From assembly GCA_965214625.1 (NCBI GenBank), contig OZ243962.1:2046001-2110000 (forward strand): a stretch of 64,000 bases of DNA, written 5' to 3'. Origin of the DNA: G965214625 sp965214625. GTDB lineage: Bacteria > Pseudomonadota > Gammaproteobacteria > Arenicellales > Poriferihabitantaceae. The translations under genes and the position numbers were made by a program. Position 1 is the first letter of the stretch; each line of letters opens with the position of its first letter. The notes under the pieces were generated by a model. That model made no database searches and was not told the origin of the DNA. It was given only the letters and a program-made list of their open reading frames with translations. This document shows positions 36,700 to 45,664 of this stretch, in pieces.

Positions 36700-37628
36700 G
36701 AGTTGTTCTGACGACTTGAGGGAGGGAATAACCCTTGAGGTCTGAAAGCGAGTATGCCGGCCATCAGTATGTAGATCATCATGGCCGACAAGGCCGGTGC
36801 TGCGGTTTCGGCAACCTGATTCGACATCGACAGTTTCAGAAAACTGTCGAGATAGGAGCGGCCCAGGGTGTCGATCAGTCCAATCAGGAGTGCCGCATAA
36901 AACGCACCCTTGACCGAGCCGATGCCACCGACGATGACGACGACAAAGGCAATGATGATGATTTCATTGCCCATGCCGATACTCGCCTCGGTGAGCGGGG
37001 CGATCAATAACCCGGCAAATCCTGCCATCGCAGCCCCGATGGCGAATACGATCATGTAGAGTCGGTCGATGTGAATCCCCAGTGCCATGACCATGGTGCG
37101 ATTGGATGCGCCGGCGCGAATCAGCATGCCCAGACGGGTTTTGTTCACCAATACGTAGAGAATTCCTGCAACCAACAAGCCGCCTGAAATAATGACCAGC
37201 CGGTAAGTCGGCAGAACAACAGGGCCGATGGTGACCTGACCGTCCAATGCGGTGGGTAGCGCAATGGCCATGCCCTCGGCACCCCAGATGAGATGAACCA
37301 GCGCGTCAAAGCAAAGTATGAGTCCAAAAGTGACAAGCACGTGGTCAAGATGGTTTTTTTGATATAGTCTGCGTGCAAGGATGACTTCGACCAGGGCACC
37401 GACAATCAATACGCCAATCAAGGACAGCACCACGGCACTTAACAGGGAGTCGAGGACAGTGAGCAGTGACGCACAGAAATAGGCACCGATCATATAAAAT
37501 GATCCATGGGACAGATTGATGAAGTCCATGATGCCAAAGATCAGCGTCAATCCTGCGGCCAGCAGAAACAGCAGGATGCCGAACTGTAGTCCATTTAGAA
37601 TTTGAATGAGAAGCAGGTTCCAGTCCAT
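36696..37628 (-). CDS. livH: HAAT-family ABC transporter permease (LivH type)
   Basis: A 310-residue membrane permease. Recognisable by NGLQFGILLFLLAAGLTLIF, GIMDFINLSHGSFYMIGAYF and FVVVIVGGIGSVKGAFYAAL. It is 105 bp downstream of the substrate-binding-protein gene, with a strong hairpin in between that may reduce permease expression relative to the binding protein. Overlaps livM by 4 bp. Confidence 0.93.
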   Translation of the reverse strand: MDWNLLLIQILNGLQFGILLFLLAAGLTLIFGIMDFINLSHGSFYMIGAYFCASLLTVLDSLLSAVVLSLIGVLIVGALVEVILARRLYQKNHLDHVLVTFGLILCFDALVHLIWGAEGMAIALPTALDGQVTIGPVVLPTYRLVIISGGLLVAGILYVLVNKTRLGMLIRAGASNRTMVMALGIHIDRLYMIVFAIGAAMAGFAGLLIAPLTEASIGMGNEIIIIAFVVVIVGGIGSVKGAFYAALLIGLIDTLGRSYLDSFLKLSMSNQVAETAAPALSAMMIYILMAGILAFRPQGLFPPSSRQNNS

Positions 37629-37685
37629 TCAACCGTATACCCAGAACCGAATTTCGACCGTCATTGACCTAGTACATCGGGGGCG

Positions 37686-37708
37686 TGCACCAGAGATGAT
37701 CTGGTGCA
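37686..37708 (-). promoter_or_regulatory. Hairpin between binding-protein and permease genes
   Basis: TGCACCAGA (37686-37694) and TCTGGTGCA (37700-37708) form a perfect 9-bp stem with a 5-base loop. There is no T-run on the minus strand, so it is more likely an mRNA-stabilising or processing hairpin behind the binding-protein gene than a terminator. Confidence 0.55.
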
Positions 37709-37733
37709 GAGGCACAGTGAAATCTATGGAATG

Positions 37734-38939
37734 TTAAAGATTACATTCAGACGCATAAGGGTCCTGATGGTCTTGATACACCGTACTGACCAGGGTGTTC
37801 GTCCAGTTGCCGTCAGCGTCTGTTGTCACTTCCCTGAGATAGAAATTCTGGATCGGAAAATGATTGTTCCCATAAGTGTATTTTCCCCTGACGGAATCAA
37901 AATCGGCCTGTTCCATGGTGGCCCGCATTGCCTCCATGTTATTCAAATCACCCTCGGCACCCTCGACACCGCTGTTGATCAGCATGATGGTGTCGTAGGA
38001 CTGTGCCGCATAGAACGAGGGATAGCGGTCATAGGCCTCTTTGAATCCCTTGACGAATTTTCGATTGGCCGGGGCATCCAGATCCGGTGACCAGAACATT
38101 GTGTTTTTCGACCCCAGCACACCCTGCATGTTGGCACTCTGGAGTTTGGGCAGTGAAATCGAGTCGACGGTGAAGACGGTATATAAAGGGAGGCTCTCCG
38201 ACAAGCCGGCTTGCTGATATTGCTTCATGAAGGCGCCTCCTGCTTTGCCGGGGTAAAACACAAACAACCCTTCTGCGCCGGACGCTTTTGCCTTGGCCAA
38301 CTCGGCTGAAAAATCGAGTTGGGCATCCTTGCCCCATTTGGTCAGATCCTTGCCCAGAATCTGACCCTTGAAGGTTCTTTCGACGCCAGCCACCATGTTT
38401 TTCCCGGCAGCGTAGTTGGGGGCCATCACATAAAGCGATTTGACGTCTTGTTGATTCAGAACCTCTCCCATTGCCATGGGTGTCTGGTCATTTTGCCAGG
38501 ATGTCGAGAAAAAGTTCTGATGGCACAGACTCCCGGCGATTTTTGATGGACCGGCATTGGAACTGATGAGAAACTTGCCCGCATCCAGTGCTGATTTTCT
38601 TGAGGCGAGCAGGACATGTGACCAGATGAAACCGGCAACAAAATGAACCCCATCCTGTTTGACCAGCTTGTCGGTTTTTTGCTTGCCGATTTCCGGTTTG
38701 AATCCATCGTCTTCGAAAATGACCTGTATATCATTGCCCGCCATTTTCCCTCCCAGATGATTGACGGCGAGGTTGACCGCATCCTGCATGTCCTTGCCGA
38801 TGACACCTGCCGGTGTTGTCAGGGTGGTTACGAAACCGATTTTGACGGTGTCGGTATAACCGGCACTTGACAGTATCAGTCCGATACAGACCAAGACCAT
38901 CTTGTTCATTCGCTTCATTAACTTCATCTTGATTCTCAT
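37734..38939 (-). CDS. HAAT-type periplasmic substrate-binding protein
   Basis: About 390-400 residues. An N-terminal signal peptide follows a basic stretch (MNKMVLVCIGLILSSAGYT). The mature part is a type I periplasmic-binding fold (VKIGFVTTLTTPAGVIGKDM; FVAGFIWSHVLLASRKSAL; LYVMAPNYAAGKNMVAG). It is the first gene of the minus-strand operon SBP-livH-livM-livG-livF-dddP. Several in-frame ATGs near the start leave the exact N-terminus open. HAAT binding proteins accept amino acids, amides, urea, aromatics and other small polar ligands. Linkage to dddP makes DMSP a testable ligand. Confidence 0.92.
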   Translation of the reverse strand: MRIKMKLMKRMNKMVLVCIGLILSSAGYTDTVKIGFVTTLTTPAGVIGKDMQDAVNLAVNHLGGKMAGNDIQVIFEDDGFKPEIGKQKTDKLVKQDGVHFVAGFIWSHVLLASRKSALDAGKFLISSNAGPSKIAGSLCHQNFFSTSWQNDQTPMAMGEVLNQQDVKSLYVMAPNYAAGKNMVAGVERTFKGQILGKDLTKWGKDAQLDFSAELAKAKASGAEGLFVFYPGKAGGAFMKQYQQAGLSESLPLYTVFTVDSISLPKLQSANMQGVLGSKNTMFWSPDLDAPANRKFVKGFKEAYDRYPSFYAAQSYDTIMLINSGVEGAEGDLNNMEAMRATMEQADFDSVRGKYTYGNNHFPIQNFYLREVTTDADGNWTNTLVSTVYQDHQDPYASECNL

Positions 38940-39337
38940 TCAGGTCAGGGATGACAACAGGGGGTTGGGTGGCACCAGATCATGTGCGACCGGTCAACCC
39001 GACACCCGAAGTGTCCGCATTTTACACCTTTCAAAAGGGATTGACATTATCTTTGTTCATCTCTTTATTTCTGTTAGTCGCAAACAGAAAGGTCCGAATC
39101 ATTGGTTCCCAACCGGGTCATCAGGTGACATTGACAGGGTCATGTCTATACCGCAATATATCGACTCATGGATTTCAATCACGCATTCGCTGCCTTGAAC
39201 AACCCGGTCCGTTGCCTGATTTTGATTGGCCTGAAGGACAGGTCGAAATCCGCGCCTGCGCTGCCCAGGTACGATAGAGTCATGTTCTGGTGTACCCTGA
39301 TCCCTTCCAGATTGCGGTTTGGGTAGGGGCGAATAAC
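38940..39337. other. Divergent intergenic region, transporter operon / SDR gene
   Basis: A 398-bp divergent control region with no gene seen. On the plus strand TTGACA (39041-39046) with TTTATT 17 bp later is a weak promoter candidate for the SDR gene. The minus-strand promoter of the transporter-dddP operon must also lie here, but I cannot place it. Confidence 0.45.
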
Positions 39338-40069
39338 ATGTCACGACGTGTGTGTGCGATTGTCGGTGCTGGTGAAGGGCTGGGTCGTGCCCTGGCGAGA
39401 AAATTCGCAGGCCAGGGCTTCGATATTGCGGTCATATCGCGAACCGAGGCAAACAGTGTCGCTGCCATGGCGGCGGCAAGAACGGCCAACGGCTCGGCGA
39501 GCGTTCGCTTCTTTCCCGCCGATGCCACGAAACCGGAGACCGTCGAAGCGGCGCTGACGGCTGTTGCGCGCGACATGGGTGAAATCGATGTGCTCATCTA
39601 CAATGCGAGAGGAGACTTCACGGCGTGTGAACCGCTGGAGATGTCGTATGAGGCGCTCGAGGATATCTTCCGGGTAGAGGTGGTCGGCGCCTTTGCCGCT
39701 GCCCGGTCCGTCTTGCCGACCATGATCAAACGTGCCCGCGGCAGCGTGTTCTTCTCAAGTGCCACGGCCGCCTTTCGTGGCTCAGGCACGTTTCCGCTGT
39801 ATGCCATCGGCAAGTTCGGACTGCGGGCGCTGTCACAGAGTCTCAGCAAGGCCTATGCACGGAACGGTGTGCATATCATCCACGTCAGGCTCGACTGTGA
39901 CCTTGATGTGCCGATCATGCGTGAACGCTACGGAGACAGGTACGACCCTGGCGGCCTGGCCAATCCCGATGCGGTCGCGGAAAACTACTGGTTGACCTAT
40001 CTGCAACCGAAGTCGGCCTGGAGCAACGAGATCGAGTTGCGACCTTATACCGAGACGTGGACCTACTGA
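39338..40069 (+). CDS. Short-chain dehydrogenase/reductase
   Basis: A 243-residue classical SDR. Cofactor motif CAIVGAGEGLGRALA (TGxxxGxG type), NAG-like YNARGDF, catalytic Ser in FFSSATAAF and Tyr/Lys in YAIGKFGLRALSQSL. ATG 39338 starts the fold; the longer frame to 39290 adds an implausible tail. It is 23 bp ahead of the tandem GFA gene and forms a plus-strand group with it and the CmcJ-like gene. Substrate unknown. The group is noticeably more GC-rich by eye than the transporter operon upstream. Confidence 0.9.
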   Translation: MSRRVCAIVGAGEGLGRALARKFAGQGFDIAVISRTEANSVAAMAAARTANGSASVRFFPADATKPETVEAALTAVARDMGEIDVLIYNARGDFTACEPLEMSYEALEDIFRVEVVGAFAAARSVLPTMIKRARGSVFFSSATAAFRGSGTFPLYAIGKFGLRALSQSLSKAYARNGVHIIHVRLDCDLDVPIMRERYGDRYDPGGLANPDAVAENYWLTYLQPKSAWSNEIELRPYTETWTY

Positions 40070-40092
40070 ACAAACCATCGGAGCATTGCAAG

Positions 40093-40968
40093 ATGAAAAT
40101 CGAAAAGCCCGCGGAATCCGCATACAAGGGAAGGTGTTTGTGCGGCAGTATCACCTGGGAGCTGCTGGTGGAACCCTATGCCATGTACAACTGCCATTGT
40201 CGGATGTGCCAGAAGGTGCATGGTGCCGCGTTCGGTACCTATTGTTTTGTCCGATCGGACGAGTTTCGATGGACAGGCAGTACCGATGCAATCGTTGACT
40301 ATCAGTCTTCGAAGGTCCTGGTCCGCAGTTCATGCGACGTCTGTGGCTCGGTTGTCCCTTATGCGAACCAGGCGGACGATCACTGCGTTGCACCGGGCGG
40401 ATGTCACGATGAGATGCGAAAGCCGGACTACAACATTTTCGTTGCGGACAACTCGCCCTGGCACACGATCAACGGTGAGATGCCCCGGCTCGACGGTTAC
40501 CCGGATGAATCGGGCCTGTCCAGTGTTGAAGGGGTTCCCGTGCCGAAAAAGACGGCGGGTCCGCTCCAGGGCAGTTGCTTGTGTGGTGCGGTCACCTATG
40601 AGGTCTCGGAACCCTTCAAGGTGGCGCATAATTGTCATTGCTCCCGGTGTCGGTACGGCCGCGCTGCAGCCCATGCCTCCAACGGATTCGTCTCGTACGA
40701 CGGAGTCCGGTTTCTGAGCGGTGAAGACCGCCTCAGAGCCTACAAGGTTCCGGAGGCCCGCTACTTCACCCAGGTTTTCTGCGAAGTATGCAGTTCCTTG
40801 ATGCCGCGATGCGACGCGGAACGGGATATTGCGGTGATCCCCCTGGGGTCATTGGATCACGATCCACAAATCATGACCATCGACCATCTCCACGTGAACA
40901 ACAAGGCGCGATGGCATGACATCACCGATGGACTGCCGCAGTACCCTGAAGGTCTGCCAACGCCTTGA
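40093..40968 (+). CDS. Tandem-duplicated GFA-domain protein
   Basis: A 291-residue protein made of two GFA zinc domains in tandem. Domain 1: GRCLCGSITWELL, YNCHCRMCQKVHG, CDVCGSVVPY. Domain 2: GSCLCGAVTYEVSE, HNCHCSRCRYGRAA, CEVCSSLMPR. All cysteine ligands look intact in both halves. Single-domain GFA proteins bind zinc and sometimes glutathione adducts; the duplicated form is uncharacterised. ATG 40093 begins the recognisable protein, 23 bp after the SDR stop. Probably co-transcribed with the SDR. Confidence 0.88.
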   Translation: MKIEKPAESAYKGRCLCGSITWELLVEPYAMYNCHCRMCQKVHGAAFGTYCFVRSDEFRWTGSTDAIVDYQSSKVLVRSSCDVCGSVVPYANQADDHCVAPGGCHDEMRKPDYNIFVADNSPWHTINGEMPRLDGYPDESGLSSVEGVPVPKKTAGPLQGSCLCGAVTYEVSEPFKVAHNCHCSRCRYGRAAAHASNGFVSYDGVRFLSGEDRLRAYKVPEARYFTQVFCEVCSSLMPRCDAERDIAVIPLGSLDHDPQIMTIDHLHVNNKARWHDITDGLPQYPEGLPTP

Positions 40969-41096
40969 TCGGGGTGTTTCAGTGGCTTGTCCGAGCGTTC
41001 GCCCCTCGAGCATTCAGGTGACCGGTCCCATGGCAAGGATCTTGCCATCCTGCTGCCGGATGCCGGTTCCCGGCCATAAACTGTGAGGCGCACAGG

Positions 41097-42107
41097 ATGC
41101 AAGTGCCCCCTGCCCGATACACTGAAGATCGCAGTACGTCCGGGGTCTTCAGCTATTTGGACGAAACCGCCGAACCCTCTTTGTTCCGAAATGGCAAGGT
41201 GCTGACGAGACGTGATCTCGACGGCAACGATGACAGGAGCGAAGGTCTGTCGCGGCGTGAGGTGGAACTGACTGTTCGCGATGCGCGAACGCTGAGTGAC
41301 GCGGCGCGTCCCACCTGCGATGCGAACGGATTCGAATTGGTCAATGCACCATTGGTCGAACAAGGAATCGAGTTCCTTGATCAGGAATCGGTGGTGCACG
41401 CATACTATGAACAGTGTGCGCAGCTGGTAATGGAACATACGGGGGCACGTGTCTATCCGTTTGATCACAACATCCGGTCGGCCTCTGGAAAGCGGGCGGG
41501 GAAACGACTGGTCGGCGGCCAGCAGGTCCAAGACCCGCTACACTTTGTTCATGGCGACTATACCCTGACCAGTGCGCCCCAGCGACTCCGGGACCTGTCG
41601 CGACCACCCACCGGCAATGATACCTTGTGTTCGATGCTGCAGGTGGGCGAAACGCTCATTGATCAGGAAGATGTCGAGCGGGTTTTGAATGGAGGGCGTT
41701 TTTCCATCATCAACGTGTGGCGTAATATTGCCGACACGCCGGTTTTGGTTCATCCGTTAGCGTTGTGTGACAGCCGGAGTGTTGATTCGAAAGACCTCGT
41801 GGTGTTCGAAATTCACTATCAGCACCGTGTGGGCGAAAACTACTTTGCCCGATACGCACCTGCACACCGTTGGTATTACTACCCGCACATGACACGGGCA
41901 GAAGTGTTGCTGATCAAACAATGGGATTCGGCAGGGGCATTTGCAAGCTCAAACGGCAAGGTGGCGGATGCCGCCGAGGCTGACACACCATCCACATTCA
42001 GCTTCCACAGTGCATTCGAACAGCGGCCCGAACCACCTGATGGCCCAGACCGCTGGAGCATCGAGGTGCGTTGCATGGTCATTTATGACCAATCCGGTTC
42101 CGGGTAG
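41097..42107 (+). CDS. CmcJ/AsaB/GA4-desaturase-family oxygenase-like protein
   Basis: A 336-residue protein of the CmcJ/NvfI (AsaB, GA4 desaturase) family. It shows the family's iron-site region FVHGDYTLTSAPQRL, the NVWRNIADTPVLVHPLALCD block and the late VVFEIHYQHRVGENY and WYYYPHMTRAEVLLIKQWDS stretches. Fungal and actinobacterial relatives take part in secondary metabolism, and the family is thought to be iron/2-oxoglutarate dependent. It is 128 bp after the tandem GFA gene and may belong with the SDR. Substrate unknown; its presence in a gammaproteobacterial chromosome suggests transfer. Confidence 0.82.
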   Translation: MQVPPARYTEDRSTSGVFSYLDETAEPSLFRNGKVLTRRDLDGNDDRSEGLSRREVELTVRDARTLSDAARPTCDANGFELVNAPLVEQGIEFLDQESVVHAYYEQCAQLVMEHTGARVYPFDHNIRSASGKRAGKRLVGGQQVQDPLHFVHGDYTLTSAPQRLRDLSRPPTGNDTLCSMLQVGETLIDQEDVERVLNGGRFSIINVWRNIADTPVLVHPLALCDSRSVDSKDLVVFEIHYQHRVGENYFARYAPAHRWYYYPHMTRAEVLLIKQWDSAGAFASSNGKVADAAEADTPSTFSFHSAFEQRPEPPDGPDRWSIEVRCMVIYDQSGSG

Positions 42108-42203
42108 CTGTGCGGCACATGACGGGCATGTGCGGTGGGTTCACGGTCATCCGTCATGACCAACCCCAAGGTGGCCTTTCAGTCCCACCCCAAAGGGCAG
42201 GGG

Positions 42204-44276
42204 TTAAATCGCGACATATTCTCGTTTGAACGGCACTGTGTCAATGTCGGGTGTGGTATTGAATTCCCGTGCATAACGGTGACCATGATAGACGGCGCCA
42301 GCGATGGTTGACGGTGCCAGACAGTCACCGATTCGTTCGATTGTGTTGATGTGCGCCAGTGGCTTGGTCTGCCCGGTTTCGATCAGCGCGTCATACAGTG
42401 AGCACTGTGGCTGACGGGAGGTCACCAAGACAGCGGCATTGGCGTCGATTTCTTTTGTTGCATCGCTGTTTTGTCTTCGAAGGCGGAGGGTTGAGCGTGC
42501 TATTTCCACCAGTTCATGGCGACAGATGATCCGCACCCCGATGGAAAACAGTCGCTGTTCGATACGGTCCTGCTCCAGGGTATTGACGGTCCAAAGTGAA
42601 ACCTGAGCGCCGGGCGTGATCAAGGTGACGCTGGCACCCTCACGAACCAGTTTCTCGGCAATGACACCCCCCATATAATAGTGGTCATCGTCGTAGACGA
42701 CGACGTGCCCGGTGGGGGCCTGCCCTCCCATGATGTCGTCCGGAGAGAGTAACGCAATACTGTGATCGTGCTTGATGGGGCGATGGTGCGCCCGGCCAAT
42801 GCCGTCTTTTCGCCACTTGGCCCCGGTTGCAATGGCAATATGCTGTATGCCGAGTTCCCGGCTGAATTCGATAACCTGATGGCTGTCGAGGTGGCTGTTC
42901 AGGTGAATGTGCACCGAGTCCAATTTGGCCAGTTGTCCCAATCGGTAATCGACCACCCGTTTCCAGGCACCCAATCCCGGCAACTGGCTTTCTGACAGCA
43001 CCCGTCCGCCCAACGTGCCGGCGGCTTCAGCCAGGGTTACGGCATAGCCCCTTTTGCCCAAGGACATGGCCGCCTCAAGGGCCGCCGGGCCACCGCCCAC
43101 GATCAATACGGAATCATCGGTTGTCTTCGAAATGATGTGTTCCGGGTGCCAATCACGTCGATACTCTTCCCCCATCGTTGGATTTTGGGTGCATCGGATG
43201 GGTGTCATGGTGAAATCACCGGAGACACAGATATTGCAACCGATGCATTCACGGATATCATCCACCTGTCCCTGTTCGATTTTTTTTGGCAGATAAGGAT
43301 CGGCGATAGAGGGCCTTGCCGCACCAATCAGATCCAATACGCCTCGCTTGATTTGCGAGACCATCGTATCGGGCGAAGTAAAACGACCCACTCCGACCAC
43401 CGGCTTGCTCGTCAGCCGTTTGACAAACGAGATGTATTTTTCCTGATAGCCCTCTTCACTGAAGCGGGACGTTTGGGAATCATGGGACCAATCGCTGATA
43501 TTGACATCCCACAGGTCGGGCAACTCGGCCAGCATCTCGACCATTTCCCTGCCCTCGTTTCCGGCAACGATGCCGTCTTCATCCAACAGTTCATCGACGG
43601 CAAGGCGCAAGGCGACCGCACACTGATCGCCAACGCACTCCTTGGTGTCGATAATCAGTTCCCTGAGGAAACGAACGCGGTTTTCCAGCGATCCGCCATA
43701 TTCATCGGTTCGGTGATTGTAACGGGGATTGATAAAGTGGAACGGTAAGGACAAGTCATGTCCGGCATAGACATAAATGATGTCGAAACCACAGTTTTTG
43801 GCCCGAATGGCCGCGTTACGATGCATGATGCGCACATCAGCAATATCACGCTTGCTCATACCATAAGCCTGAACGGGGTCATAGCCGCTGACTACTCTGT
43901 CTGTGACCGCCATCACGGGCAGTCGACTGTAGCGGTTGGCACTGTCGTGTCCCTGATGAATCAGTTCGATGGCAGCCAAGGCACCGTGTTGATGAATGGC
44001 CTCGGTGCTGAGTTGGAGGCGTCGCATATCCCCCTCATCCCAAAGTCGTGCTTCGATATGCGGGGACACATCGGTACTGGGGTGAATTTCACATTCTTCG
44101 GTCGCGATAACCCCCCAACCGCCTTGTGCCTTGACTGCCCGGCTGGCGGCAACGGCTTTCGGATAGGTATGACCCATCCCGTTACAGTGGGGTACCTGGT
44201 AAAACCGATTCCTGGTCTTGACCGGTCCGATCGGGACCGACTCAAACAAAATATCGTAGCGTGGATCTCTCGTCAT
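42204..44276 (-). CDS. TMADH/histamine-dehydrogenase-like iron-sulfur flavoprotein
   Basis: A 690-residue amine dehydrogenase with an OYE-type FMN barrel (~1-340), one [4Fe-4S] site (CIGCNIC, then C362) and C-terminal ADP/NAD-like domains (VLIVGGGPAALEAAMSLG). Cys31 (QVPHCNGMG) matches the Cys that binds FMN covalently in trimethylamine dehydrogenase; Tyr170/His173 and Asp266 match its catalytic residues. Of the three aromatic substrate-bowl residues only Trp263 remains: Tyr60 is Glu61 here and Trp355 is Asp354. Trimethylamine is therefore unlikely; a diamine or histamine-like substrate is inferred. It follows a gamma-glutamyl-amine ligase gene by 23 bp. Confidence 0.88.
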   Translation of the reverse strand: MTRDPRYDILFESVPIGPVKTRNRFYQVPHCNGMGHTYPKAVAASRAVKAQGGWGVIATEECEIHPSTDVSPHIEARLWDEGDMRRLQLSTEAIHQHGALAAIELIHQGHDSANRYSRLPVMAVTDRVVSGYDPVQAYGMSKRDIADVRIMHRNAAIRAKNCGFDIIYVYAGHDLSLPFHFINPRYNHRTDEYGGSLENRVRFLRELIIDTKECVGDQCAVALRLAVDELLDEDGIVAGNEGREMVEMLAELPDLWDVNISDWSHDSQTSRFSEEGYQEKYISFVKRLTSKPVVGVGRFTSPDTMVSQIKRGVLDLIGAARPSIADPYLPKKIEQGQVDDIRECIGCNICVSGDFTMTPIRCTQNPTMGEEYRRDWHPEHIISKTTDDSVLIVGGGPAALEAAMSLGKRGYAVTLAEAAGTLGGRVLSESQLPGLGAWKRVVDYRLGQLAKLDSVHIHLNSHLDSHQVIEFSRELGIQHIAIATGAKWRKDGIGRAHHRPIKHDHSIALLSPDDIMGGQAPTGHVVVYDDDHYYMGGVIAEKLVREGASVTLITPGAQVSLWTVNTLEQDRIEQRLFSIGVRIICRHELVEIARSTLRLRRQNSDATKEIDANAAVLVTSRQPQCSLYDALIETGQTKPLAHINTIERIGDCLAPSTIAGAVYHGHRYAREFNTTPDIDTVPFKREYVAI

Positions 44277-44299
44277 GGGAAAAATAAAATGCGGTTGGG

Positions 44300-45664
44300 T
44301 TAGAGATACCAGTCTGCCTCTGGTTTGTCTGAATCAACAAAAGCACGGTATTCATTCAATTTGCAGCTGGTATAGGCATTAAGATAGTCCTGTCCCAGGT
44401 AGTCACTCAATACCTGACTATGGCGCAGCCGTTCCATCGCGGTGACCAAATCAAGGGGCAGGTCGGGGTCGACTTTTGTGCCGGCGTTTCCTTTCACCGG
44501 ATCACCGGGGTTCAATTGTCGGGTCAGGCCGTAATGGATGCCGGCGAGCAGAACGGCCAAAGTAAGATACGGATTGGCATCGGCACCGGATACCCGGTGC
44601 TCGAGACGGCGAGCGTTGCCATGGCTTTTCGGGATTCTCATTGCCACAGAGCGGTTCTCATACCCCCAACTGGGTGTGACCGGAACATAACTGTTCGGGC
44701 TGAATCGATGGTAGGCATTGACATTCGGGGCAAAAATACCCATAGAGTCGTACATCAGCGCTTTCAACCCGCCCAGGCCATGATATAACCGATCACTGCC
44801 ACAGGCGGGTGTCGCGTAACGTCCGCCTCCGTCAAAGATGTTTTTTCCGTCCTTGTCCAGCAGGCTGATATGCAGATGCAGTCCGCTACCGGCATGAGCC
44901 GAATAGGGCTTGGCCATGAAGGTTGCCCGATAGCCGTGTTGTCTGGCCACGCATTGAACGACCCGTCGAAATAAAAGGCAATGATCGGTAGCCCGCAGGA
45001 CATCGGTATCGTGCTGAAGATTGATTTCAAATTGCCCCGGCGCATATTCGCTCGAAATGGCGCCTGTCGAGATGCCTTGCTGTGCACAGATCGAAGTCAC
45101 TTGATCCAGATAGAGGCTGAAGTCCTCAATGTCATCCAGGCCGTAGACCTGAGTGGCATCAAGTACCTGCCCGGTCAGGGGGGAGCGGGGAGGAGTCAAT
45201 TCCCCCGGTTTGTTTCGCCCGGCATCCAGCAGATAAAATTCGAGTTCGAAGGCAACCATGGGTCTGATCCCGGTGGATTCGAATTTTTCAAGCACGCGTT
45301 TGAGGACATTTCTGGGTTCGTAATAAAATGGGGTGCCGTTGAGACTTTGCAGCGTCAGCATCACCTGGGCGGTTGGAACCTGAGTCCATGGGGCCGGTAC
45401 CAGCGTATCGATCAGCGGCATACCCATCTCATCGGGATCTCCATCGGAAAAGCCCATTCCTTCGGGATCCATGGATTCTCCCGTGACGGATAACAAAAAA
45501 CTGGACCCGGGTGTCATCATGCCGGTGTCAAAGATTTTTTCAGCCTGCCCGACAGGATAACGCTTGCCACGGAATACACACGACAGATCAGGATAAAAGA
45601 CATCCAGGTATCGGATATCCGGATAGTCGCTCAGCAGTGTGTCAAGTGGTGTGCAGGAGGGCAA
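44300..45664 (-). CDS. Glutamine-synthetase-family gamma-glutamyl-amine ligase (PuuA-like)
   Basis: A 454-residue glutamine-synthetase-fold protein of the PuuA/GlnA3 type rather than true GlnA. Visible blocks: FELEFYLLDAG, ISSEYAPGQFEINLQHD, FMAKPYSAHAGSGLHLHISL, and NRSVAMRIP followed by RRLEHRVSGADANPYL. No adenylylation-loop Tyr motif is seen. Such enzymes ligate glutamate to putrescine, ethanolamine or methylamine using ATP. It is the first gene of a two-gene operon with the TMADH-like flavoprotein, so the ligase may make or use the amine oxidised there. Exact amine unknown. Confidence 0.9.
   Translation of the reverse strand: MPSCTPLDTLLSDYPDIRYLDVFYPDLSCVFRGKRYPVGQAEKIFDTGMMTPGSSFLLSVTGESMDPEGMGFSDGDPDEMGMPLIDTLVPAPWTQVPTAQVMLTLQSLNGTPFYYEPRNVLKRVLEKFESTGIRPMVAFELEFYLLDAGRNKPGELTPPRSPLTGQVLDATQVYGLDDIEDFSLYLDQVTSICAQQGISTGAISSEYAPGQFEINLQHDTDVLRATDHCLLFRRVVQCVARQHGYRATFMAKPYSAHAGSGLHLHISLLDKDGKNIFDGGGRYATPACGSDRLYHGLGGLKALMYDSMGIFAPNVNAYHRFSPNSYVPVTPSWGYENRSVAMRIPKSHGNARRLEHRVSGADANPYLTLAVLLAGIHYGLTRQLNPGDPVKGNAGTKVDPDLPLDLVTAMERLRHSQVLSDYLGQDYLNAYTSCKLNEYRAFVDSDKPEADWYL

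Noticed and set aside
42204..44276. Straight annotation as trimethylamine dehydrogenase
   Set aside because: Two of the three aromatic cage residues needed for trimethylammonium binding are replaced by Glu and Asp.
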